NCBI GenBank assembly: GCA_964541895.1
Contig: CAZISM010000024.1
Location: 1-53,949 of the forward strand
Reading direction: 5' to 3'
Length of the DNA stretch: 53,949 nucleotides
Origin: CAZISM01 sp964541895
GTDB lineage: Bacteria; Zhuqueibacterota; Zhuqueibacteria; Residuimicrobiales; Residuimicrobiaceae
Shown here piece after piece: positions 27,722 through 35,428 of this stretch. The notes under the pieces were generated by a model. The model was not told the DNA's origin. It saw only the letters and a list, made by a program, of their open reading frames with translations, and ran no database searches. The position numbers and the translations under genes were made by a program. Every line of letters begins with the position of its first letter. Position 1 is the first letter of the stretch.

Positions 27722-27856
27722 ATGAAACGTGCGAGATATCTTTTGGCAAAAGCAATAACTAAAACCACGAGACTCATTCCAGTTTATGGAGACAACCATG
27801 TCCACACTGCACGAAACAAAGCCAAAAGATATAAACACCTTTTCTCAAAGAGATGA
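27722..27856 (+). CDS. 44-codon upstream ORF overlapping rsgA
   Basis: An ATG at 27722 stands seven bases after a perfect GGAGG, stronger than the site of rsgA itself. It opens a 44-codon frame (MKRARYLLAKAITKTTRLIP..., very basic, ends HLFSKR) that runs 59 bases into rsgA in another frame. I do not recognise the peptide. It could be a real small basic protein, or a leader whose translation opens or limits the rsgA start at 27798. It might also be accidental, but the spacing and strength of the ribosome-binding site argue that ribosomes do load there. Confidence 0.45.
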   Translation: MKRARYLLAKAITKTTRLIPVYGDNHVHTARNKAKRYKHLFSKR

Positions 27857-28937
27857 ACAGAATCCGGCGTCCAGCCTGCTTGAACCATGGGGCTTTGATG
27901 GATGGTTTCAGCAACAGAGTAACGAATCGATCAAAGATGATTTTTCTGTTGCGCGTGTCGTTGAAGTAAATAAAAACAATTTCCTGGTCTGTAACGGTCA
28001 GCATGAAATATTTGCTGAAGTGTCAGGCAAGTTTATGTATCATGTTGAGAGCAGCATGGACTTGCCTACCGTTGGCGACTGGGTCGTGATCCAGTGTTTT
28101 GATCATGAATCCCTGGCGATTATTCACAGTATCTTGCCTCGCAAGACCGTACTAAAGCGTAAAGATCCGGGCAAGGCTGTCGAATTTCAGCTGATCGCCG
28201 CGAATATTGACTATGCTTTCATCCTCCAATCCGTCGATGCCAACCTGAATTTCCATCGATTGGAGCGATATCTGGTCATGGTCAATGAGAGCAGGATTCA
28301 AGCGATCGTGGTATTAACCAAAACGGATTTGATCTCTGCCGAAGCACTGGCCGAAATCAATGACAAGATCAAACGCTTCCAGGATAGATATCTGTTTCTG
28401 CCGATCAGTCATGTGACCGACGAGGGTCTGAACGCCCTGCAGAGCGTGCTCGTATCCGGCAAAACCTACTGCCTGCTAGGATCATCCGGCGTTGGCAAGA
28501 CCACATTGCTTAACAAGTTGCTGGGTGAAGAGCTGTTTGAAGTGAATGAGGTCAGGGGCAAAGACAGCAAAGGAAAACATACGACGGTCAAAAGGCAGCT
28601 CATTCGTCTGGAATCCGGGAGCCTGTTCATAGATACGCCCGGGCTCAGAGAACTGGGCAACTTTGCCGTGGACGATGGATTAGAGGAAACGTTTGCTGAA
28701 GTTGTATCCTATAGCAGCCAATGCCGTTTCAAAGATTGTACTCATACCCACGAAGAGGGCTGCGCCGTGCTGGAAGCGGTCATGCTGGGAACCATAGAAA
28801 AGGATCGGTATCAAAATTATCTCAAGATTCAGAAAGAATCCGCCTATTATGCGATGTCTCATCTGGACAAAAGAAGGAAAGATAAAGCATTTGGCCGATT
28901 TATGAAAAATTACAAAAAGTCCATAAGGAAAAAATAG
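27798..28937 (+). CDS. rsgA: ribosome small-subunit-dependent GTPase RsgA
   Basis: Cytoplasmic GTPase of 379 residues that helps late 30S subunit maturation. The circularly permuted order of the YlqF/RsgA family is visible. An N-terminal OB fold (about 45-110) is followed by G4 first (VVLTKTDL), then G1 (LGSSGVGKTTLLNKLLG), a switch region (GKHTTVKRQL) and G3 (DTPGLREL), and finally the zinc site CRFKDCTHTHEEGCAVLEAV. It is longer than the E. coli type, having about 40 extra N-terminal residues, and belongs to the long form seen in several phyla. The ATG at 27798 is preferred over the one at 27786 because GGAGACAACC precedes it. A convergent inverted repeat follows the stop. Confidence 0.93.
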   Translation: MSTLHETKPKDINTFSQRDEQNPASSLLEPWGFDGWFQQQSNESIKDDFSVARVVEVNKNNFLVCNGQHEIFAEVSGKFMYHVESSMDLPTVGDWVVIQCFDHESLAIIHSILPRKTVLKRKDPGKAVEFQLIAANIDYAFILQSVDANLNFHRLERYLVMVNESRIQAIVVLTKTDLISAEALAEINDKIKRFQDRYLFLPISHVTDEGLNALQSVLVSGKTYCLLGSSGVGKTTLLNKLLGEELFEVNEVRGKDSKGKHTTVKRQLIRLESGSLFIDTPGLRELGNFAVDDGLEETFAEVVSYSSQCRFKDCTHTHEEGCAVLEAVMLGTIEKDRYQNYLKIQKESAYYAMSHLDKRRKDKAFGRFMKNYKKSIRKK

Positions 28938-28958
28938 ACACCCCAGAGTATGAACGGA

Positions 28959-29025
28959 CCTGACGCAGGGTTAAACGTTACGATTGCATGCAAGATCGGC
29001 GCTTTTTAACCCTGCTTCTGTCAGG
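28959..29025. terminator. long interrupted stem-loop between convergent genes
   Basis: Two nested arm pairs, CCTGAC/GTCAGG and CAGGGTTAAA/TTTAACCCTG, enclose about 29 bases that contain a further small palindrome. It lies between rsgA (plus) and the GH3 gene (minus) and includes the GH3 stop codon. It probably ends transcription from one or both sides; the run of T is short. Confidence 0.5.
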
Positions 29026-31609
29026 GCTGAACAAGTTCGAATAAACCTTGCAGCTGAATGTGGCGGGACGAATTACCGAGCAGGACCTTGAATGCCCCGG
29101 CTTCCGCCAGCCAGCGTTTATTCTGCACATCATAAAAACTCAGATCGCTGCTGTTGAGTTTAAAAACAACCTTGCGTTCCTCACCCGCCCGCAGGCTCAC
29201 CCGCTGAAAGGCCTTTAACGATTTAACCTCCCGTTCAACGCTCGCTTTTACATCCTGGATATAGAGCTGCACGATTTCATCGCCATCTCGATTTCCGGTA
29301 TTCCTGACCGAAAAGGAAACGACCAGAGTGTCGTGTGTAGCCATGGTGTTGCGGTTCAGGGCCAGGTTTTTCAGCTCAAAGGTGGTATACGAGAGCCCGA
29401 ATCCGAAAGGAAAAAGCGGTTCAATATTATTTTTATCAAAATGGCGATAGCCGACAAAAATGCCTTCTTCATACCTTGCTTCTTCACGGGTGCCGGGATA
29501 GATTCCAAACGCCGGTGAATCCTGCCATCGTTTCGGGAACGTGATCGGCATTTTCGCCGACGGGTTAGCGAGGCCAAACAGAATGTCCGCCAGGGCATGG
29601 CCTCCTTCCTGGCCGGGATAAAACGCTTCGACCACGGCCGGCACATCATCGAGCCATTCACTCATCAGGATCGGCGTCGCATTGTTCAGGACCACGACGA
29701 TATTTTTATTAACGGTCCTTATGGTTTTCAACAGGCGCACCTGTTCGGCGGGCAAGCCGAGATCAGTGCGGTCATTGGCTTCGCCCTCCAGTAACTTGTT
29801 CAATCCCAGACATAATACCACGACGTCCGACGCCGCTGCCAGTTTCACCGCCCTGGTTAGCTCCATGTTATCAGGACGATGTTCCGTCCAGCCCAGCGAA
29901 CAATGGCTGGTGCCGGTTTCTTCATAATAATCGACTCTAATCCGGTAGCTTTTGCCCGCCTTGAAGGTAAAATGGATCATTTTCAACTGGCCGGGCAGGG
30001 CATCAAGCCAGTTGTCCAGGATTTTTTCATCGTCCAGATAGAGGCGGATACCGTTGTTGGCAAGGAATCCGATTTCATAGATGCCGTCGCCAGGCGATTT
30101 GAGTAGACCGGTCCAGCGCGCCGACCAGCGGTCCGTGTTCACCACGCCGGGCTGGGGGGAGCCGTATTGGTCCGAGTCGGCCTGGCCGTTCGGGTTCCAG
30201 TGAAAATCTATTTTCTGTTCAATCCGTGACAGCACCGGCTCGCCCTGTTGATCCAGATTGTTAAAGTACTCGGCGTGGATACCCGGTTTCCCGCTCTCCA
30301 GCACAAAAAAATCGGCTGGGATCGCCGGAAGCGATGTTTTATGGGGCTGGATGCCGACCTCAAAGCCGACTTTTTCTCTTCCCAGCAGTGCTGTCATGCC
30401 GTCCAGGGGAGAAATGGCATAATTACCTTCCAGACTTCCACTTCCACCACCGGCCATACGAGCCACGTTGCCATTCGGGCCGATCACGGCGATTAATTTT
30501 ATTCCATCCTTATTCAACGGCAAAAAATTGTTACTATTTTTCAGCAGCACGATGCTTTTGCGGGCGGCTTCTCTGGCCAGGTCGTTGCGCAGAGTCGTGT
30601 TGGAGTGTCCGCCGTACTGGTCGGCCGATTCATCGAACAATCCGGCTTTGAACATCACCCCCAGAATACGCCCCGCTTTGTCATCAATGGTCGCTTCGTC
30701 CACTTTGCCTAGTTGAATAGCTTTTAGCAGCTCGGCGCCGTAATAGCGGGCCACCGGCATTTCCAGGTCAAGTCCGGCATGGGCCATCTTGACCGTCGAA
30801 TGGGTGCCGTTCCAGTCCGACACGGTAAATCCTTTGAAATCCCATTCCGTTTTCAGAATCTCTGTGAGCAGGTACCTGTTTTCCGCACCATAGTCACCGT
30901 TGATTCTGTTGTAAGCGGTCATCACCGACCAGGTATCCGCTTCCTGGACAGCGGCCCGGAGAGAGGGCAGATACATCTCGCGCAGAGTGCGTTCATCGAT
31001 TCTGGCATCGACGCTCAGCCGGTTCCACTCCTGGTTGTTGGCGGCCATGACTTTGGTGCAAGCGATCACATTTTTGCTCTGCACCCCTTTGACGTACGCC
31101 ACGGTCAGGCGCGACGACAGGCAAGGATCTTCGCTGAACACTTCGAATGACCGGCCCCAGTGCGGCAGGCGGATGATGTTGATCATGGGCGCCAGCAGCA
31201 TGTTTCTGCCCATTACGCGCGTTTCTTCACCGATACTTTCAGCCACGCGCCGCATCAGGTCGACGTCAAAGCTGGCGGCCAGATTGATCATGGCCGAATA
31301 ATTGGTCGACTGCTGGCGCACGGTCGGCCCCAGCGGCCCGTCGGTCATTAAAATTTTGGGGATGCCGAGGCGCCGGTTTGCTTTGGTGTTCAGATTTTCG
31401 CCGGCGAGCAGATCGATTTTTTCCTCCAGCGTCATACGGGACAACAGGTCTTGGGCGCGCTCCTGGCTCGACAGAGAAACCATCTTGTAGGCTGGAAGGT
31501 CGGCTGCCAGGGACGGATCGCTTTTCTGTTTCAAGGCGGTTTGCGAGCAGACATCGGCGCTGAGCAGGAATAATCCTAAAACATAAATAATATCAAGCCA
31601 TTTTATCAT
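29021..31609 (-). CDS. GH3 beta-glycosidase with PA14 insertion
   Basis: Secreted glycoside hydrolase of 862 residues, the size of GH3 enzymes with PA14 and fibronectin-III-like domains. After a signal peptide (MIKWLDIIYVLGLFLLSADV) come the first barrel (about 50-330), the alpha/beta sandwich interrupted by a PA14 domain (about 445-585: GIHAEYFNNLD, NGIRLYLDDEKILDNW) and a C-terminal FnIII-like domain (about 760-850). The nucleophile Asp is in GFTVSDWNGTHS. The usual KH motif that binds the -1 sugar reads CTKVMAANNQEWNR, so its His is Val. The ATG at 31609 has GAGGA at good spacing; an upstream ATG at 31633 has none. Probably a beta-glucosidase or related enzyme; exact sugar unknown. Confidence 0.9.
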   Translation of the reverse strand: MIKWLDIIYVLGLFLLSADVCSQTALKQKSDPSLAADLPAYKMVSLSSQERAQDLLSRMTLEEKIDLLAGENLNTKANRRLGIPKILMTDGPLGPTVRQQSTNYSAMINLAASFDVDLMRRVAESIGEETRVMGRNMLLAPMINIIRLPHWGRSFEVFSEDPCLSSRLTVAYVKGVQSKNVIACTKVMAANNQEWNRLSVDARIDERTLREMYLPSLRAAVQEADTWSVMTAYNRINGDYGAENRYLLTEILKTEWDFKGFTVSDWNGTHSTVKMAHAGLDLEMPVARYYGAELLKAIQLGKVDEATIDDKAGRILGVMFKAGLFDESADQYGGHSNTTLRNDLAREAARKSIVLLKNSNNFLPLNKDGIKLIAVIGPNGNVARMAGGGSGSLEGNYAISPLDGMTALLGREKVGFEVGIQPHKTSLPAIPADFFVLESGKPGIHAEYFNNLDQQGEPVLSRIEQKIDFHWNPNGQADSDQYGSPQPGVVNTDRWSARWTGLLKSPGDGIYEIGFLANNGIRLYLDDEKILDNWLDALPGQLKMIHFTFKAGKSYRIRVDYYEETGTSHCSLGWTEHRPDNMELTRAVKLAAASDVVVLCLGLNKLLEGEANDRTDLGLPAEQVRLLKTIRTVNKNIVVVLNNATPILMSEWLDDVPAVVEAFYPGQEGGHALADILFGLANPSAKMPITFPKRWQDSPAFGIYPGTREEARYEEGIFVGYRHFDKNNIEPLFPFGFGLSYTTFELKNLALNRNTMATHDTLVVSFSVRNTGNRDGDEIVQLYIQDVKASVEREVKSLKAFQRVSLRAGEERKVVFKLNSSDLSFYDVQNKRWLAEAGAFKVLLGNSSRHIQLQGLFELVQP

Positions 31610-31974
31610 GCGATCCTCGGTTTTTGACAACATTCACTCAAATTAGCTATCTGAACATTGCCAAGCAAGAAATAACCATTAGGCCGGCAAAACAGCGGAT
31701 CTTTTTCCAGCACGCCAGGGTTGTGCAAAACCGGCAGCACGCCGTGGCAACACTCTGCCGGAGGAGTCGGCAGCTCCGGGACGTGATGCGCGGATTCCCG
31801 GAGCATCGGCCGGAAAAGCCACCTGTTCCCGGGATGCGGCGCATGGCGTACGATCCGTTCGTCGGTGTGACACCGTTCAAGCTGTACCGAGCGGGCCGGC
31901 TATCGCTACCTGAGCGGACACTGGCCGTAACGTGATCACTGCGATGGCTTTATGGCAGCATCGCGGTCGATGCT
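31610..31974. other. intergenic region, 365 bases
   Basis: Holds the GH3 promoter at 31638-31668. I see no gene in the remaining 300 bases, which include the 3' end region of the cupin operon; frames on both strands here look random. Confidence 0.5.
31638..31668 (-). promoter_or_regulatory. FCB-type promoter of the GH3 gene
   Basis: The minus strand reads TTG-N20-TAATTTGA with the spacer ending in GC, the same layout as at 4478, 6236 and 10536. It lies about 30 bases before the ATG at 31609. Confidence 0.6.
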
Positions 31975-32736
31975 CTATTGGGTTATCAAAAAGTGAGAGT
32001 CAGACAGGTAGGACATATCTTGCTGGGTCCTGAAAAAATCCATCCAGATATAATGCAGAAACCGGTCCCGGCCTACGCGAACGCCATGGTTCGAGCCGAG
32101 CGGAATATGCAACAGCGTATCCTCCTCAAAGGGCGCTTCGTGTCCGTCCGCCATCACAGAACAGGAATTTCCCTGCAAGCCGTAGAAGAGCTGTTCCAGC
32201 ATCGGGTGGCTATGGGAGGCCACCACATCCGGCCCTGAGGTCTGCACCGAACCCATGGACATGCGGGGAACGATATCGCCCGGGATCAGCATGCGGCTGA
32301 CCGTTTTGGGGCTTTTGATCTCTTCTTGATAGGGTTGGCACTCCTGGTAATGGGCAAAATAGAGATGTTTATTGGCTGATGTTTCGAGACAGGTTCGATC
32401 TGCTTTGCTCAACTGGAGGGTAATTTCGAGGAACGTAACATAAAGATCGTATGCGGCCACTGAAAAGGATCTGTCCGCTTCCGGCACAAAGACAGAGAGG
32501 GGGTGAAACTCTATTTTTCTCTTCTCGTGTTCGACCACGCCGTTTCCGCTGAGAAAAAGACATACCGAAATTTCCTCTGGGCAGGGAGTCAGGGTGTAGC
32601 GAGCGCCCTGCTGAACGACCACATGCGCTGTGGCGACGCCGTCGATTTCGCCCTTGAGCAATTCATGTTTGGAAACGACGGACTGGCCGGAAGCTGCCGT
32701 GTGGCGCGGTTTTTCAAACTTTATATAATCTGCCAT
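31975..32736 (-). CDS. double-cupin protein
   Basis: Cytoplasmic protein of 253 residues with two cupin-like halves. The second half is clear: VVASHSHPMLEQLFYGLQG followed by FEEDTLLHIPLGSNHGVRVG, which supplies the H-x-H, Glu and His of a cupin metal site. The first half (about 40-100, YTLTPCPEEISVCLFLSGNG) is weaker and lacks an obvious metal cluster. Cupins in sugar-acid loci are often isomerases or sensors, but the reaction cannot be told here. It starts two bases after the stop of the ceramidase-fold gene and is the last gene of the LacI-controlled operon. Confidence 0.8.
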   Translation of the reverse strand: MADYIKFEKPRHTAASGQSVVSKHELLKGEIDGVATAHVVVQQGARYTLTPCPEEISVCLFLSGNGVVEHEKRKIEFHPLSVFVPEADRSFSVAAYDLYVTFLEITLQLSKADRTCLETSANKHLYFAHYQECQPYQEEIKSPKTVSRMLIPGDIVPRMSMGSVQTSGPDVVASHSHPMLEQLFYGLQGNSCSVMADGHEAPFEEDTLLHIPLGSNHGVRVGRDRFLHYIWMDFFRTQQDMSYLSDSHFLITQ

Positions 32737-32738
32737 GT

Positions 32739-34220
32739 TTATGCTTCAGTGGGAAATAATTTGTTCATCAGCTTGTGTGCGGCGTTGACCATGATTTCCG
32801 CCGATCCCGGCATTACGATGCAGACGCTGGGCTCATAGCCCCCTTGTTCGATTTTGTCGCGCGGCGGAATATACGATATATATTCATTTATATTGCCGAC
32901 GGTGAGCGGTTTGGCGGATGCGGACGGCTCGACCATCTGAAAGCCTGTTTCATGAAACAGTTCGCCGGGGCTCATGAGCAGGACGCTATCGTTCAGTCGC
33001 AGTCCGTATTGAAGGGTGCTGATGAATCCCTGCTCCCGGCACCCCGGGCGCAGGGTGCGGGCGATGTCTCTGCTGCAATGATGAAACCAGAACTCGTTCT
33101 GCAGTTTTCGTTTCTGTTCCGGGTCATCCGTCATATCGTACTCTTTTTCGATGCGATTCATCTGCTCTTCGCCCTGTTCGACGCCGGTCGGCAGGTCCTT
33201 CCGCAAAGCAAGGAGGAGGGGCTCGCTGCGAAATTTCAAGACCGTTAACGGCTCCCAGCTGGTTTCGGAAAGGCCGGCGATGAGAAGGTCCGCCAGCCTT
33301 TCGCCATAGATCCTGGCAAATGCATGGGAGTATTCCGGGTTCAAGGGTCTGAGATCGCCCGAGAGGCCCTGCCCGAACAGGGAAATTCCGCCCACCTGGT
33401 TCTCGATGCGCTTTTTAAGATAGCCGGGGTAATCGGCCGAAATATCGCCATTCACTTTCTTTTCCGATACAATGACGGCGTGAGCGGCAAAGCGGACAAC
33501 GCTGCCTTTGATTTTTTTTGTGATCGCGTCCCTGAAAAAGAGCGCCTGCAATCGATCGTCAACCTCGCGGTGCGTGACGAATCGACCGTTTTGGGCGAGA
33601 TGATCTTCCGGCTGGGCGCCGAGGTGTCGAAGCCACTCTTTGATTTGCTCTGTTGCATCCAGATGATCGTCCCGGACCTCGCAAAAGTCGTTGAACATGA
33701 TTGTGCGCGTTCCGATCCCCGGTACATGGATCTGCCGGTTGATGACGAACTTTTTCCCCTCAATGTCGGCATGTACCGCGTTGACATCCGTTTCGCTCAT
33801 GTCCGATTTCGCCTGCCGAACGGCGGTGGCGATGAGGTGCTGCAGCTTGCCCGTATCATACGCTAACGTCACGTGACAGTGGGAAGGCATAAACACCACC
33901 CGATCGCCGGCTATGGCGCATTCGGCCAGGATCGGAGCACGCATCCGGTCCAGATCCTGATATTCTATATCGCAATGGTCGATCGCCGCTAGCACGAATG
34001 GGCCCTGATCGTCCTCTCCATACATCATGGAAATGTGCAGCGGTTCGATGACTCTGCGGGGTCCGCCTTTTTCCGGACGCCACAGTCCTGCGACACGGTC
34101 GGCAATGCCAAATTTGGTCTCGCGCACGCCGTTCTGGTGCGGGCCGGCGGGTTCTGCCGCCGCGGTCGCCTTCCAGTCGACCGCATCCATCAGGTCGATT
34201 TTGCTGAATCCTGTTTGCAC
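32739..34220 (-). CDS. neutral-ceramidase-fold protein, no signal peptide
   Basis: A 493-residue protein resembling the N-terminal domain of neutral/alkaline non-lysosomal ceramidases: GVRETKFGIADRVAG, MPSHCHVTLAYD (H-x-H, a zinc-ligand position) and LFGQGLSGDLRPLNPEYS, which lines up with the ceramidase N-x-G-D-V-S-P-N loop. The nucleophile Ser of true ceramidases is replaced there by Arg, and no export signal is seen. It is therefore unlikely to cleave ceramide outside the cell and more likely a hydrolase of a small polar compound, or inactive. It starts with GTG at 34220 (AGGAC upstream). Same operon as the UroD-like and symporter genes, so a role in that catabolic route is inferred. Confidence 0.65.
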   Translation of the reverse strand: MQTGFSKIDLMDAVDWKATAAAEPAGPHQNGVRETKFGIADRVAGLWRPEKGGPRRVIEPLHISMMYGEDDQGPFVLAAIDHCDIEYQDLDRMRAPILAECAIAGDRVVFMPSHCHVTLAYDTGKLQHLIATAVRQAKSDMSETDVNAVHADIEGKKFVINRQIHVPGIGTRTIMFNDFCEVRDDHLDATEQIKEWLRHLGAQPEDHLAQNGRFVTHREVDDRLQALFFRDAITKKIKGSVVRFAAHAVIVSEKKVNGDISADYPGYLKKRIENQVGGISLFGQGLSGDLRPLNPEYSHAFARIYGERLADLLIAGLSETSWEPLTVLKFRSEPLLLALRKDLPTGVEQGEEQMNRIEKEYDMTDDPEQKRKLQNEFWFHHCSRDIARTLRPGCREQGFISTLQYGLRLNDSVLLMSPGELFHETGFQMVEPSASAKPLTVGNINEYISYIPPRDKIEQGGYEPSVCIVMPGSAEIMVNAAHKLMNKLFPTEA

Positions 34221-34235
34221 AAAGTCCTGCCTCGT

Positions 34236-35369
34236 CTATCGCCTGGGTTTGGGGAACACGGCTTCCGGGACACATTTGCCGGCCAACGCCAGAAAGGTAA
34301 AGGTCATCGTCTGGGTGTGGAGGCCGGTCAGAATTTCGAGTTCAGCCGTGTCTGTAAAGGTATAGTGCAATATTTTATTGGCCGCCTGTTCGATGCGAGG
34401 ATCGGCTTCCATATTATGATAATACCAGTTCAGCACGACCGACAGGGCCGGCAGCTTTTGCCGCCACCAGGCGACTGGACAATCCATGCCGCCGTCTTTG
34501 CGCTGATTCTCCAGGACCAGATCGACCAGCGAGCGCAATTTCTTTTGAATTCGTGGATAATAGGCGTCCTGGCTGCGTAAATGTTCGGCGTTGACGATCA
34601 GTCCTTCGCCAAGATACAAAACAAACGTCGTGATGCCATCTTTAAAATTTGTTCCGACCGTCACTTCGGATTTGGTGTAATCGAATTCGAGCAACCAGTT
34701 GCACGCTTCCATGGCGACGGTTCTGTAGGTTTCGATTTTCGTCACGTCGTACAGGTGCCAAGCCAGTGCGCTGAAAAGCGAGGTGGCTATCCAGAACTCC
34801 TTGATCGGATTCAACTCCCCGTTTCGCCATCCGCACGGCAGCGATCCGTTGGGATTCCGCCAGTCGTCCATGACATAATCGACGAACATTTTCACCGAAT
34901 TGATATAGCGGTCGCGCTGTGCGCCCACAATCTGCGGGTTGGTGGCCACGGACATCACCGCTAATCCGATGCAGCAACAGTCCGCCGTGTACCAGCCGAG
35001 CGGTCGCTCATAGCCGGTATCGTCATATCCCATCGCATAGGCGCCCGGATGCAGCGTTTTACCCTGCAACGAAAGCATGCGCTCCGTCCAGCGGACGGCA
35101 TAATTCAGATCGTAAGTGTCATTGGTATACTGATCGTAGGCGATGAGAATAGCGCGCACGGCGTAGGATTCGATAAAATACTGAATGGCGTAATTGCCGT
35201 CCGTCCTGTCCAGGCGCTGCTCCATCGTGCGCAGATACTCGATGAATTTTCGCTGCCACATCAGTTCGTCCCCGATCTCCCTGGCCGAGCAGGGGCGAGC
35301 CCATAAACAGGCCAGCACGCTGATACAGAGAACCAATTTGACTGGAGAAAAGCATCTAGGGGTTTGCAT
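34236..35369 (-). CDS. secreted (alpha/alpha)-barrel protein of unknown function
   Basis: Protein of 377 residues with a signal peptide (about 1-30, LVLCISVLACLWARPCSA). The mature part is almost all helical, with regularly spaced aromatic-rich pairs (YAIQYFIESYAVRAILIAY, YAVRWTERMLSLQG, LGWYTADCCCIGLAVMS, EFWIATSLFSALAWHLYD), as in (alpha/alpha)6 enzymes such as unsaturated glucuronyl hydrolases or GH88/105-like proteins. I cannot assign it to a named family. A run of three Cys (DCCCIG) is unusual in an exported protein. AAGGAG stands five bases before the ATG at 35369. It lies between the symporter and the ceramidase-fold gene in the LacI operon. Confidence 0.65.
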   Translation of the reverse strand: MQTPRCFSPVKLVLCISVLACLWARPCSAREIGDELMWQRKFIEYLRTMEQRLDRTDGNYAIQYFIESYAVRAILIAYDQYTNDTYDLNYAVRWTERMLSLQGKTLHPGAYAMGYDDTGYERPLGWYTADCCCIGLAVMSVATNPQIVGAQRDRYINSVKMFVDYVMDDWRNPNGSLPCGWRNGELNPIKEFWIATSLFSALAWHLYDVTKIETYRTVAMEACNWLLEFDYTKSEVTVGTNFKDGITTFVLYLGEGLIVNAEHLRSQDAYYPRIQKKLRSLVDLVLENQRKDGGMDCPVAWWRQKLPALSVVLNWYYHNMEADPRIEQAANKILHYTFTDTAELEILTGLHTQTMTFTFLALAGKCVPEAVFPKPRR

Positions 35370-35428
35370 GGTCGCTCCTTGATATAATTCGATCGGGCGC
35401 TGGCGGCGTAAAGGTACCGGGCAAGCGT

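Noticed and set aside
33865..33880. CACGTG-centred palindrome inside the ceramidase-fold gene as a second LacI operator
   Set aside because: The flanking half-sites do not line up with those at 38369 (TAACG is one base out of register on one side and absent on the other), and it is deep in coding sequence.
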